Assembly (NCBI GenBank): GCA_023954415.1
Contig: JAMLIB010000010.1
Location: 1-64,000 of the forward strand
Direction of reading: 5' to 3'
Length of the DNA: 64,000 nucleotides
From: Trueperaceae bacterium
Lineage (GTDB): Bacteria > Deinococcota > Deinococci > Deinococcales > Trueperaceae
Positions within the stretch are counted from its first letter, which is position 1; every line of letters begins with the position of its first letter. This document shows, piece after piece, positions 1 through 9,025 of this stretch. The notes under the pieces are model-generated. The model worked only from the letters and a program-made list of their open reading frames with translations. It was not told where the DNA came from and did no database searches. Both the position numbers and the translations under genes were made by a program.

Positions 1-56
1 TGGGGGGGGGGGGGGGGGGGGTCCCCCCCCCGCCCCCCCCCCCCCCCCCCCCCCCC
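1..56. other. Homopolymer G/C run at the sequence edge
   Basis: After one T there is an uninterrupted G-run to base 21, one T, and then a C-run to base 56 broken by a single G. No gene reads through it. This pattern at the very end of a contig is typical of a sequencing or assembly artefact rather than biological sequence. Confidence 0.85.
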
Positions 57-102
57 GCTACTCGACTCGTCACCCCCGCCCACGCCGCAGCCAACGAGAA
101 CG

Positions 103-3100
103 TCAGCGCCCAGGCGCCACCGCCCGCTTCATGGCCCCGGCGTTCGCCGCCGTGCGCGCCTGCTCGAGGATCCTGACGAGGACCGACCCGGAGGCGAGGT
201 CGAGCACCCCAGGCTCGCGGAGTTGCTCGAGGGCCAGCTCGAAGCGCTTGAAGCCGCCGGCGGTCTTGACGAACGCTTCCAGGGCCGCGTCGACGCCAGC
301 GCTCTCGTCCGGGCCGGACGCGACGTAGGCGGTGGTGAGCCCCTGCTGGACGGACCGCAGGTCCATGACGAGCCCGACGAGCGCCACCTGCTCCCACTGG
401 CCGCTACTCGGCAAGGACTCGATGGCCTCGCGCAGCCAGCCGAGCGAGAGCCGCTCGCCGAGCTGGTAGAAGCGCTGCGCCGCGTGCCCGAGGGGCACGC
501 CCGTGTCGGACGCGATGTCGACGATCCTCAGCGAGTCGGCGAGGTAGTCGAAGCCCGTTATCAGCTCGGCGTCGGGGGTCTCGAAGCCTTGTTCGACGAG
601 GTCGGCGACGGCCGCGTCGTAGCGGTCGCGCTCCGCCTCCGGCAGGCGCTCGACCAAGGAGCCGCGGAGCTCGGCGAGCTGCGGGCGGTAGGCGGTGACG
701 GCCTCGTCGAAGCCGCCGTGCCCGACGTCGTTGAAGAGCATCCAGCCGACGACGCTCTCGACGGCAGCCACGAGCTGCTCGAGCGCCGAGTAGTACGCCT
801 CGGCGGGCACGTCGGCCGCCCTGGCGTCCAGGTGGGCGCGGACCGCCTTGGCGTCGAGGAGCTCGAGCGCGAGCAGGGTGGCGCGCACGACCTCGATGGG
901 CGTCACGCCGTTCTGGCGCATGGCCTTGTGCACGAACGCGAGGCCGAGCTCATCGACCAGGGTGTTGGTGAGCACGGTGGCGACGATCTCGCGGTGCAGC
1001 CGGTGCTGAGCGATCGCCTCGGGGAAGCGCTCGCGCACCGCGGCGGGGAAGTACTCGAGGAGGTAGTGCTGCAGCCGCGGCTCGCTCGGGAGGTCGGTCT
1101 CGAGGAGGCGACGGTACAGACCCATCTTCACGTAGGCGAGCATCACGGAGAGCTCGGGGCGGGTGAGCCCCTGCCCCGCCCGGCGCCGCTCCTCGAGCTG
1201 GCGGGCGGTCGGGAGCTTCTCGACGTGCGGGTTGAGGCCGGAGTTCTCGACGAGGTAGTCGAGAAGGGAGGAGTACAGCCCCAGGTCCTCCCTGCTCGCG
1301 CGTTGGGCGAGGCTGAGGGCGAGGGGCTGAGCGCGGTTATGCGCGAGCACGAGCCGCGCCACGTCGTCGGACATGGCCTTCAGGAGCTCGTCCCGCTCCG
1401 CCAACGCCACGGTGCCTGCGGCCACGAGCGGCTGGAAGAGGATCTTGATGTTGACCTCGTGGTCGGAGGTGTCCACGCCGGCGCTGTTGTCGATGGCATC
1501 CGTGTTTATCCGGCCGCCGGCGAGCGCGTACTCGATGCGCCCGAGCTGCGTGAAGCCGAGGTTCCCACCCTCGCCGACGACCGTCGCGCGCAGCTCCGTC
1601 CCGTCGATGCGCACGCCGTCGTTAGCCGAGTCGCCGACCTCGGCGTTGCGCTCGCTCGACGCCTTGACGTACGTGCCGATCCCGCCGTTCCAGAGGAGGT
1701 CGACCTCCATGCGCAGGACGGCCCTGATGAGGTCCTGGCCGCTCAGGGCGTCGTCGCTCACCCCGAGCATGCGCTTGACCTCCGGGCTCAAGGGGATGGA
1801 CTTGGCGGAGCGCTCGAACACGCCGCCGCCGCGGCTGATCTTCGCGGCGTCGTAGTCGGCCCAGGTCGAGCGAGGGAGCTCGAAGAGCCGCCGGCGCTCG
1901 GCGAAGGAGGCCTTCGGGTCGGGGTCGGGGTCGAGGAAGACGTGCAGGTGGTTGAAGGCGGCCTGCAGCCGGATGCGGTCCGTGTAGAGCAGGCCGTTGC
2001 CGAACACGTCGCCGGACATGTCGCCGATGCCGGCGACCGTGAAGGTGTCCTTGAACACGTCGAGGCCGAGCTCGGCGAAGTGGCGCTTGACGGCCTCCCA
2101 GGCGCCGCGCGCCGTTATGCCCATGCCCTTGTGGTCGTAGCCGGCCGAGCCGCCGGAAGCGAAGGCGTCGCCAAGCCAGAAGCCGTACTCGGCGGACGTG
2201 GCGTTGGCCAGGTCGGAGAAGGTGGCCGTGCCCTTGTCGGCGGCGACGACCAGGTACGGATCGGGCTCGTCGTAGATGACGAGGCCCTTCGGGTGCACGA
2301 CCGCGCCGGCGACGAGGTTGTCGGTGAGGTCGAGCAGGCCGCGGATGTAGGTGCGGTACTGGGCGCGCACGAAGTCGCGGAGCTGGTCGCGGTCGGTCGG
2401 CGCGCCCTTGATGACGAAGCCGCCCTTCGAGCCGACGGGCACGATCACGGCGTTCTTCGTCGTCTGGGTCTTCAGCAGGCCGAGGACCTCGGTACGGAAG
2501 TCATCCGGCCTGTCCGACCACCGGATGCCGCCGCGGGCTACCCTGCCGCCACGCAAGTGCGTGCCCTCCACTAGCGGCGCGGACACGGCGATCTCGAACA
2601 TGGGTCGCGGCTCAGGCATGGCGCCGACCTTGGCAGAGTCGAGCTTGAAGCTGATGCGCTCGAGGCCCAGGAAGTAGCTCGTGCGCACGGTGGCGGCCAT
2701 GAGGTCGAGGAGGCCGCGCAGGGCGCCGTCCTCGGCTAGCGAGGAGACCTCGCCGAGGGAGTCGATGACGGCTTGGTGCGCGCTCTGGGAGGCCCGCTCA
2801 CGTTCGGCGGAGTGGGCCCCCGCCCCGCCCGCGAAGGCGGGGTCGAAGCGGGCCTCGAAGTAGCGCATCAGGAGCGCGGCCACGCGCGGGTGGGCCAGGA
2901 GGGCGGCGCTCACGAACGAGCGGCTCGTGACCAAGTTCACTTGCGCGTAATACATCTGGTAGGCGCGCAGGAGCGCGACCTGCCTTGCGCTCAGGCGCGC
3001 GCGCAGGACGAGCCGGTTCAGCTCGTCGTTCTCGACCTCGCCGGCCAGGAGCCCCTCGAGTGCCTCGACCAGCCTGCCCTTCTCGGCCTCGACGTCGAAC

Positions 3101-4968
3101 TCGCCACCGGTGGCGTTCACGACCGTGTAGACGTCGACCCCGCGCGACTCGCCGTCGACGAGCAGGTTGTACGGGTACTGCTCGATGACCCGCAGCCCCA
3201 CGTTCTCCAGGAGGGGCAGCACGTCCGACAAGGCGAGCCCGTGGCCGCGGTGGTAGACGCGCAGGAGGGCCTGGGCGGCGTCGGCCGTACCGGTGGCCGC
3301 GGGCGCCGGCGCCAGATCGACTACCCGCGGCCGTTCCGCGAGCCGCTCGAGGTGCTCGATGTCCGCGACGGCCTGCTCCGGCGCCACCGTCGCCCTGAAC
3401 CGTTCGTCGAACACCTGGGAGTAGCGGGCCGCGAGCGTGCGCCCGGCGTTCTCGCCGTGGGCCGCCACGAGGAGCTCGCGCATGGCCTCGGACCACGAGC
3501 GCGAGAGGCGTTGGACCTGGCGTTCCAGGGCCTTGACGTCGAGGTCGGCGAGGCGCGAGTCCGTCACGAAGTAGAAGTGGAAGCGGGCGTGCTCCTCGTC
3601 CTCGCCGATGGCGAGGCGCGAGTCGATGCGCTTGGCGGCCAGTGCCTCCGTGAGGTAGCCCTGCACGGCCCTACGCACGTCGTCGGAGAAGCCCTCGCGC
3701 GGCATGACGACCATGGCGGCCAGACCGCGGCCGAGCGGGTCCTCGTGCAGCGTTAGCCTCGCCGTGGGGTCCTGGCCGACGCGCATGATGGTGCGGATGT
3801 CGGCGTGGATCTGGTCGACGCCCAGCCAGAAGAGCTCCTCGCGCGGCAGGCCGTTGAAGGCGGCCACGATCGCCTTGTAGTCGTGCGAGCCGGGGATGGC
3901 CTGGTCGCGCTCCAGGACGCTCCGGAGCTTGCTGCGCAGGATGGGTACGTCCTCGACGGGGGCGGCGAGGCCCTTCGTGGTGAAGAGCCCGACGAAGCGC
4001 TGCTCGCCCAGCACTACGCCCGCCTCCGAGAGCCGCTTCACGCCGATGTAGTCCATGCGCCTCGCGCGGTGCACGGTCGCCTCGGAGTTCGCCTTGGTGA
4101 CGAGGAAGAAGCGGCCGCCGGCAACGCGCTCCCTGAGGGCGGCCGGCAACTCGTCCAACGGGACGGGCGTGCGGTAGGCGCTGCTGGCGACCTTGCGCAA
4201 GACGCCCAGGCCGCTGCCATCGACGAGGCCGAGGGCCGGGCGCCCCTTGGCGTCGACGATCTCGTACTCGCGGTAGCCGAGGAACACGAAGTTGTCGTCC
4301 TCGAGCCAGTCGAGGAAGGCGGCGTCCTCGTCGCAGTCCTGCGCGCCGAACGCGGCGGCCGCGGCGCGCTGCGCGCCGCTCAGGGCGCGTAGGTAGCCCG
4401 CCACGGCGCGGCTGCGCTCGAGCATGGCCCGGTAGTCGTCCGTCGCGAGGATGACGTCGCCGAGCACGGCGCGCACCCCTTGCGCCGCTGCGTCGAGGGT
4501 CTCCTGGCCGAGGCCGGCGTCGAGCAAGTAGACCTCGAAGGCCTCCCGCCTGGTGTTCGAGCCAGCGGCACCCTGGCCGAGGTCGACGATGGAGCCGTCC
4601 GCGGCACGGCTGACAAGCACGGTGGGATGGAGCTTGTCGGCGACCGCGAGGCCGCGCCTGCGCAGCTCGGCCTGCACGGAGTCGACGATGAACGGCCGGT
4701 CCTTGAGCGCGAGCATGAGGACGGAGTACGGGAGGGGGGCGGACCCCGCGATACCGTCCGGCGCGAACGCCGTTACCGCGAGGGGGGCGGTGCCAAGGGC
4801 GTCGAGGAACGCCAGACCCTTGCGCGCCAACGAGCTCATGGCCTCCGGACCGATGAGCGCGATGAGCCCGGCGTCCGCCTTCTCGTAGAGCGCGGCGGCG
4901 AAGCGCTCGAGCCGGTGGTCGCCGGCCCCCGCCAACGTCGCCAAGTACTGTTCCAAGGTAAGAGACAT
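103..4968 (-). CDS. gdhB: NAD-specific glutamate dehydrogenase, large (GDH180) type
   Basis: The protein of 1621 residues interconverts L-glutamate and 2-oxoglutarate plus ammonia with NAD, normally in glutamate catabolism. Its length equals that of the large Bact_GDH family (about 1600 residues; Streptomyces and Pseudomonas types). The catalytic region is recognisable near residues 820-860, with ARGGIRWSDRPDDFR followed by a GSKGGFV motif carrying the family's active-site lysine. The long N-terminal half matches the ACT-like regulatory region of this family. The ATG at 4968 was chosen because GGAAGG lies about 9 bases upstream. An in-frame ATG at 5019 would add 17 Arg-rich residues. It is divergent from lspA. 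Family assignment is certain; the symbol is only the common one. Confidence 0.95.
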   Translation of the reverse strand: MSLTLEQYLATLAGAGDHRLERFAAALYEKADAGLIALIGPEAMSSLARKGLAFLDALGTAPLAVTAFAPDGIAGSAPLPYSVLMLALKDRPFIVDSVQAELRRRGLAVADKLHPTVLVSRAADGSIVDLGQGAAGSNTRREAFEVYLLDAGLGQETLDAAAQGVRAVLGDVILATDDYRAMLERSRAVAGYLRALSGAQRAAAAAFGAQDCDEDAAFLDWLEDDNFVFLGYREYEIVDAKGRPALGLVDGSGLGVLRKVASSAYRTPVPLDELPAALRERVAGGRFFLVTKANSEATVHRARRMDYIGVKRLSEAGVVLGEQRFVGLFTTKGLAAPVEDVPILRSKLRSVLERDQAIPGSHDYKAIVAAFNGLPREELFWLGVDQIHADIRTIMRVGQDPTARLTLHEDPLGRGLAAMVVMPREGFSDDVRRAVQGYLTEALAAKRIDSRLAIGEDEEHARFHFYFVTDSRLADLDVKALERQVQRLSRSWSEAMRELLVAAHGENAGRTLAARYSQVFDERFRATVAPEQAVADIEHLERLAERPRVVDLAPAPAATGTADAAQALLRVYHRGHGLALSDVLPLLENVGLRVIEQYPYNLLVDGESRGVDVYTVVNATGGEFDVEAEKGRLVEALEGLLAGEVENDELNRLVLRARLSARQVALLRAYQMYYAQVNLVTSRSFVSAALLAHPRVAALLMRYFEARFDPAFAGGAGAHSAERERASQSAHQAVIDSLGEVSSLAEDGALRGLLDLMAATVRTSYFLGLERISFKLDSAKVGAMPEPRPMFEIAVSAPLVEGTHLRGGRVARGGIRWSDRPDDFRTEVLGLLKTQTTKNAVIVPVGSKGGFVIKGAPTDRDQLRDFVRAQYRTYIRGLLDLTDNLVAGAVVHPKGLVIYDEPDPYLVVAADKGTATFSDLANATSAEYGFWLGDAFASGGSAGYDHKGMGITARGAWEAVKRHFAELGLDVFKDTFTVAGIGDMSGDVFGNGLLYTDRIRLQAAFNHLHVFLDPDPDPKASFAERRRLFELPRSTWADYDAAKISRGGGVFERSAKSIPLSPEVKRMLGVSDDALSGQDLIRAVLRMEVDLLWNGGIGTYVKASSERNAEVGDSANDGVRIDGTELRATVVGEGGNLGFTQLGRIEYALAGGRINTDAIDNSAGVDTSDHEVNIKILFQPLVAAGTVALAERDELLKAMSDDVARLVLAHNRAQPLALSLAQRASREDLGLYSSLLDYLVENSGLNPHVEKLPTARQLEERRRAGQGLTRPELSVMLAYVKMGLYRRLLETDLPSEPRLQHYLLEYFPAAVRERFPEAIAQHRLHREIVATVLTNTLVDELGLAFVHKAMRQNGVTPIEVVRATLLALELLDAKAVRAHLDARAADVPAEAYYSALEQLVAAVESVVGWMLFNDVGHGGFDEAVTAYRPQLAELRGSLVERLPEAERDRYDAAVADLVEQGFETPDAELITGFDYLADSLRIVDIASDTGVPLGHAAQRFYQLGERLSLGWLREAIESLPSSGQWEQVALVGLVMDLRSVQQGLTTAYVASGPDESAGVDAALEAFVKTAGGFKRFELALEQLREPGVLDLASGSVLVRILEQARTAANAGAMKRAVAPGR

Positions 4969-5139
4969 GCTCGTCTGCCTTCCGCGGGCGTGCCGGCGTC
5001 TTCGAGCGCCGCGCCCCATGTGATCACCTAGTCAGGCCAAGATACCGCCGAACCGATGCTATGGCACGGGCGGTTCGTGGGCGAGCGAAACAACCCCATC
5101 CGCGCCGCCGGCGCGTGCCGTCGACGTCGGGCCGCGGAC

Positions 5140-5145
5140 TATACT
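5140..5145 (+). promoter_or_regulatory. -10 box of leaderless lspA promoter
   Basis: TATACT lies 6 bases before the GTG at 5152, which places the expected transcription start at or next to the start codon. No Shine-Dalgarno sequence is present. Confidence 0.6.
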
Positions 5146-5151
5146 GCCCGG

Positions 5152-5760
5152 GTGATGCTTCTCCTCGCGGCCGCGCTGGTCGCGCTCGACCAGTTGAGCA
5201 AGGCCTGGGTGGTCGCCACCCTCCCGAGAGACGGCACGGAGATCCCGCTCGCCCTCGGCTTCGGTATCACCCACACGCGCAACGGCGGCGCCGCCTTCGG
5301 CATGCTGCAGGACCTCGAGATCAAGCTCGGGGGGCTCACCATCGACGGCACGCTCCTCCTCGGGCTCCTCTCGGCCGCGGTGTCCGTGGTCCTCGGCGTC
5401 TACCTGTGGCGCAGCGCCAAGCGCCTTCCAACGCTCCTGAAAGTGACCCTGGCCCTCGTCCTGGCTGGCGCGGCAGGCAACATGCTCGACAGGTTGCGCC
5501 TCGGCTACGTCGTCGACTTCGTGCACTTCAAGGTGGGCAGCTTCGACTTCCCCGTCTTCAACGTCGCCGACGCCTGCGTGGTCATCGGCGCGCTCCTGCT
5601 CTTCGTCGGCAGCCTCGGCGGCGAGCCGCGCCACGATGCCCGCAAGGACGTCAAGCGCGCTCCGGCACCCCGTGACCACCGCCTCGACGAGCTGCCCGAG
5701 GTGCCGCCCCTCGGCGCCGGGGCGCAACAACAGGGCGACGCCTCCACCCCCAACACCTGA
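5152..5760 (+). CDS. lspA: Lipoprotein signal peptidase (signal peptidase II)
   Basis: This inner-membrane aspartyl protease removes the signal peptide from lipid-modified prolipoproteins. The protein has about 202 residues and four hydrophobic segments. The conserved blocks are present: NGGAAFG, then GNMLDR carrying one catalytic Asp, then FNVADACVVIG carrying the second. A hydrophilic tail of about 40 residues, rich in Arg, Pro and Gly, follows the last membrane segment and is longer than usual. Start: GTG at 5152 sits 6 bases after TATACT, so it is probably leaderless; the next codon is ATG (5155) and is an equally possible start. Confidence 0.95.
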   Translation: MMLLLAAALVALDQLSKAWVVATLPRDGTEIPLALGFGITHTRNGGAAFGMLQDLEIKLGGLTIDGTLLLGLLSAAVSVVLGVYLWRSAKRLPTLLKVTLALVLAGAAGNMLDRLRLGYVVDFVHFKVGSFDFPVFNVADACVVIGALLLFVGSLGGEPRHDARKDVKRAPAPRDHRLDELPEVPPLGAGAQQQGDASTPNT

Positions 5761-5793
5761 GGGCGGGTCCGAGGCCCGCCCCGGCACTCCGCG

Positions 5794-7446
5794 TCAGCGG
5801 GCCCCGCGCGCACGCCATGCGACGTCCGCGTTCGCGACGTCCTCGGCTCCGTCGGCCGGGTACGGCTCGAGCTCGTCCGGGTCGTGGTCGGCGTACCAGG
5901 CCTGCGCGAAGAACGGCTCCAGCGCCGCCCGACGACCGCCGTCCCACGTCCCCAGGCAGCGCGGGCACCAATGACCGCCGCGCAGGACCGTGCTGGGGCG
6001 CGCCTCGAACTCGTGGTCGGAGCCGCAGCGCCAGGCGCAGCGTTCGTGCCAGCCGACGAGCCCCTCGCCATCCGCGCCTTCGTCGAGCGCCCCCTCCTCG
6101 CCCACGCCCCCCACCGCTCCGAGCCACTCGCCCCCGCGGAAGGCCGCCGCCAGCCTCAGGTCGTCCCGGGCCAGGTCCTCGACCCCCTCCGGGTAGCCGT
6201 GGTCGAAGCGCGTCCACGGACCGTCATCGTCGATAGAGTCGCTCAAGCCGCCGGCGGGGATGGCTTCGTAGGCGGCGTAGCCACCGAAGAAGGCCCGCAC
6301 GCGCGCGTCGTTGCGCGTGAGGTACCACCGTCTGGGGCTGTTGGCATGCCCCCGCGCCAGACGCTCGAACCGGTCGTGGACCACCCTCTCGCTCAGGCGT
6401 CGAACGGCCGGCAGGCGCGCGCATAGCCACGCGAGGAGCTTCATGCCGGGCGCCATGCTCGCACGGAGGGCGGCGGCGTGGCTCGCAAGATCGTCACGCT
6501 GGTAGCGCAGGTAGCGCTCGGTGACGTCCGAGTCATCGTAGTACTGCAAGTGGAAGTTCCTGAGGCCGAACCAGTTCTCCTCCATGCAGCGGCCGACGTC
6601 GAGGCCCATGAGGCCGTAGGCGGCCCCGAGGTAGGCGCGCGCGGTCGTCCGCATGCCCTGGCCGCCCCCGACGTTGTAGGCGCGGCGCCAGAACGTTCGC
6701 TCGTGCCGCAGCTCGAGGCAGTTGGCCATGGCGAGGCCGGCGTCGCGGTCCGTCACGTTCTCCATGCGCGTGTCGAGCGGCATGTGGAAGGCGATGGGGT
6801 CGAACAGGCCCATGAGGTCGGCGTGGTCCGTCGGCATGATGAACGACATGCGCAGGGAGACCCACCGCTCGAGCGGCGACTCCATCACGCGCCGCTCGCC
6901 GGCGATCTTCGAGAGGGCGTACTCGTCGTACACGGACGGGTTCATGGGGTCGCCGACGCGTCCGACGTACGTGCCGGGGGCGCCGGCGCGTCCGGTCGCC
7001 GGGCGGTTGCCCGTCTGTGCGACCGAGCCGGTGTGCACGTAGCCGATGCGCCTCGCCCCGTCCGGTTCGTCGCAGATCGCGGCCAGCACGTTGCCGACGG
7101 CCAGGTCGTTCACGGCCCAGGCGACCTCGGGTCGGTAGTCGGCCTGTGGCGAGATGTAGGCCATCGTGTTGAGCACCCAGTCCGCGCCCCTCACCGCCTC
7201 CCGCACCGTCGCCGCGTCCGTGGCGTCGCCCCATACGACGCGCACGCCCCTGCCCTCCGCTATCCCGGCCCGGCGCGAGGTGTCGATGCCCGCCTCGCGC
7301 AACCCGCGCGCCAGGCGCATCACCCGGGCGTCGCCCGGGAGCAGCAGCAGCGTGAGGTCGTAACGTTCCGCCCGGCGGCGGAGCTCCTCGAAGACTTGGG
7401 AGCCCATCGTGCCGCTGGCGCCGAAGAGGGTGACGCGCTCCTTCAC
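5794..7446 (-). CDS. NAD-dependent epimerase/SDR protein with C-terminal zinc-ribbon-like domain
   Basis: The protein has about 550 residues. The N-terminus carries a Rossmann nucleotide-binding motif (TLFGASGTMGSQ) and, near residues 185-190, a YALSK segment matching the YxxxK of extended short-chain dehydrogenases. The last 85 residues contain CAWRC (Cys470, Cys474) and CPRC (Cys494, Cys497) around an HEFEA stretch, which looks like a four-cysteine zinc site. The substrate is unknown. It lies downstream of prmC on the same strand but is separated by about 100 bases. Start: GTG 7446 directly precedes the conserved N-terminus; an ATG at 7524 would add 26 unconserved residues. The function cannot be named further. 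Confidence 0.75.
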   Translation of the reverse strand: MKERVTLFGASGTMGSQVFEELRRRAERYDLTLLLLPGDARVMRLARGLREAGIDTSRRAGIAEGRGVRVVWGDATDAATVREAVRGADWVLNTMAYISPQADYRPEVAWAVNDLAVGNVLAAICDEPDGARRIGYVHTGSVAQTGNRPATGRAGAPGTYVGRVGDPMNPSVYDEYALSKIAGERRVMESPLERWVSLRMSFIMPTDHADLMGLFDPIAFHMPLDTRMENVTDRDAGLAMANCLELRHERTFWRRAYNVGGGQGMRTTARAYLGAAYGLMGLDVGRCMEENWFGLRNFHLQYYDDSDVTERYLRYQRDDLASHAAALRASMAPGMKLLAWLCARLPAVRRLSERVVHDRFERLARGHANSPRRWYLTRNDARVRAFFGGYAAYEAIPAGGLSDSIDDDGPWTRFDHGYPEGVEDLARDDLRLAAAFRGGEWLGAVGGVGEEGALDEGADGEGLVGWHERCAWRCGSDHEFEARPSTVLRGGHWCPRCLGTWDGGRRAALEPFFAQAWYADHDPDELEPYPADGAEDVANADVAWRARGAR

Positions 7447-7546
7447 GCCCGACCGCCCATCTGACCTGGCGCCGGGCGGTCGGTCCCGCCGCACGGCGGG
7501 CGCACCGTCACCGAGGACCTGCATGCCCGGCGTGGCGGCACCGCTT

Positions 7547-8407
7547 TCACCTGCGCGCCAGCAGGAAGCGCTCCCTGCCCGCGAGGTCCGGCTCCAGGCG
7601 CACGCCTTCCCACCCGCTCAACCGCTCCGCCAACCCGCGCACGTTGCGTGGGTCGAGCTCTAGCGCCAAGAGCGCCCCTCGCGGCAACGTCAGCCACGCC
7701 TGGTCGGCGAGGCGCGCGGCGATGGCGAGGCCGCCGTCCGCGGCGAACAGCGCGCCGGGAGGGTCGGCGGCGGCCTCAGGCTGCAGCGCCACCCGGTCGC
7801 TCTCGGGCAGGTAGGGCAGGTTAGCCGCCAGGACGGCGGCACGCCGCGCCAGGGCGGCGACCTCCTCGTCAGCCAGCAGGTCCGAGCGGAGGAAGCCGAC
7901 GGCGAGGCCGAGCCTCGCGGCGTTGCCGCGCGCCACGGCGAGCGCGTCCTCCGAGACGTCGGTGCCCCACACTTCCGCGCTCGTTAGCTCCGCCTTGAGG
8001 GCGAGCGCGATGGCGCCGCTGCCCGTGCCGACGTCCAGGACCGTCGCGGGCGCCGGTCCTGCGTCGGCGAGCCCGTCCGCCAGTTCCCGGAGGACGAGCT
8101 CGACGAGCCGCTCCGTCTCGGGCCGCGGCACGAGCACGCGCGCGTCCACGGCAAGCTCGAGCCCGTAGAAGTGCGCGACCCCGAGGACGTGCTGCAGCGG
8201 CACGCGTGCCGCGCGCTCCTCGACGAGGCCGGCCAGCCGCGCGGCGGTCGCCTCGGGCACGGCGGACGCGCCCGTCAGGAGGAGGGTACTACGACTCAGT
8301 CCGGAGGCTGCTTCCAGGAGCCGCCACGCGTCGTGCTCAGGGCTGGGGACGCCGGCGGCCGTCAACCGCGCCGCCGCTTCGGCGTGAGCTTGCAGGATGC
8401 TGCGCAA
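7547..8407 (-). CDS. prmC: Peptide chain release factor N5-glutamine methyltransferase
   Basis: PrmC methylates the glutamine of the GGQ motif of release factors RF1 and RF2 using S-adenosylmethionine. The protein has 286 residues, the usual length, with an N-terminal helical domain and a Rossmann methyltransferase domain. The SAM-binding motif VLDVGTGSGAIAL is near residues 122-135. The substrate-glutamine motif, normally NPPY, reads NLPY near residue 195. The start is TTG at 8407, with no clear Shine-Dalgarno, 19 bases after the jag stop codon, so expression with the rpmH-jag operon is likely. Assignment rests on domain order plus the surrounding operon. Confidence 0.9.
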   Translation of the reverse strand: MRSILQAHAEAAARLTAAGVPSPEHDAWRLLEAASGLSRSTLLLTGASAVPEATAARLAGLVEERAARVPLQHVLGVAHFYGLELAVDARVLVPRPETERLVELVLRELADGLADAGPAPATVLDVGTGSGAIALALKAELTSAEVWGTDVSEDALAVARGNAARLGLAVGFLRSDLLADEEVAALARRAAVLAANLPYLPESDRVALQPEAAADPPGALFAADGGLAIAARLADQAWLTLPRGALLALELDPRNVRGLAERLSGWEGVRLEPDLAGRERFLLARR

Positions 8408-8426
8408 TTGGGTGCGGGGTCACGCC

Positions 8427-9017
8427 TCAGGCGGGCCTGACCACCACGCGCCTCTCGCTGCCCTCGCCGCGCGACTCCGTGCTTACCCCGGGCTCCTCGG
8501 CCAGGCACATGTGCACTACCCGGCGCTCGGCCGCGCTCATGGGTTCGAGCTCGACCGGCATGCCGCCCTTGCGCACCCTGGCCGCGGCCTGCAAGGCCTC
8601 CTTGCGCAGCCGCTCGTCGCGACGGCGCTTGTAGCCGCCCACGTCGACGTTGACGCGGATGCGGCCGCTCTCGTCACGGTTGACAACGGCGTTCGTCAAG
8701 TACTCGAGCGCCGCGAGGGTGCGCCCGTTGCGCCCGATGATCTTGCCCGGGTCGCCGCCGTAGACCTCCGCCTGGATCTCTTCGTCCGACACCTGGTTGA
8801 CCTCGACCGCGTAGGCCGGGTCGATGTTGAGGAGCAGGTTGACGAGGAACGCCTCGGCGCGCTCCAACGGCTCGCCTTGGACGATGGGGCCGGCATCGAC
8901 GACCTGCTCGTACTCCTCCTCGGCGGTGAAGCGTGCTACCTGGCCTTCTTCCGCGTCCTCCCCATCGACATCGATGCCGATGCCTTCGAGGTACTTGTCG
9001 AGATCCGAGTCACTCAT
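8427..9017 (-). CDS. jag: RNA-binding protein Jag/KhpB (KH and R3H domains)
   Basis: Jag (EloR/KhpB) is a cytoplasmic RNA-binding protein linked to cell elongation and division in Gram-positive bacteria. The protein has 196 residues. A KH domain is marked by GKIIGRNGRTLAALEYL near residues 92-108, followed by an R3H domain at residues 130-195, ending in the arginine-rich AERRVVHM segment. The acidic N-terminus appears too short for a full Jag-N domain. The stop codon of yidC is 8 bases upstream. The yidC-jag order is conserved in many bacteria and supports the call. Confidence 0.9.
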   Translation of the reverse strand: MSDSDLDKYLEGIGIDVDGEDAEEGQVARFTAEEEYEQVVDAGPIVQGEPLERAEAFLVNLLLNIDPAYAVEVNQVSDEEIQAEVYGGDPGKIIGRNGRTLAALEYLTNAVVNRDESGRIRVNVDVGGYKRRRDERLRKEALQAAARVRKGGMPVELEPMSAAERRVVHMCLAEEPGVSTESRGEGSERRVVVRPA

Positions 9018-9025
9018 CTATGGCC

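Noticed and set aside
223-2574. Long open frame on the plus strand, antisense to the glutamate dehydrogenase gene
   Set aside because: It is rich in Val, Arg, Gly, Ala and Asp from reading GC-rich codons backwards, has no recognisable domain, and the opposite strand encodes a full, well-conserved enzyme.
4969-5019. Upstream ATG for the glutamate dehydrogenase
   Set aside because: It would add 17 Arg-rich residues. The ATG at 4968 has a better ribosome-binding site and gives the family N-terminus.
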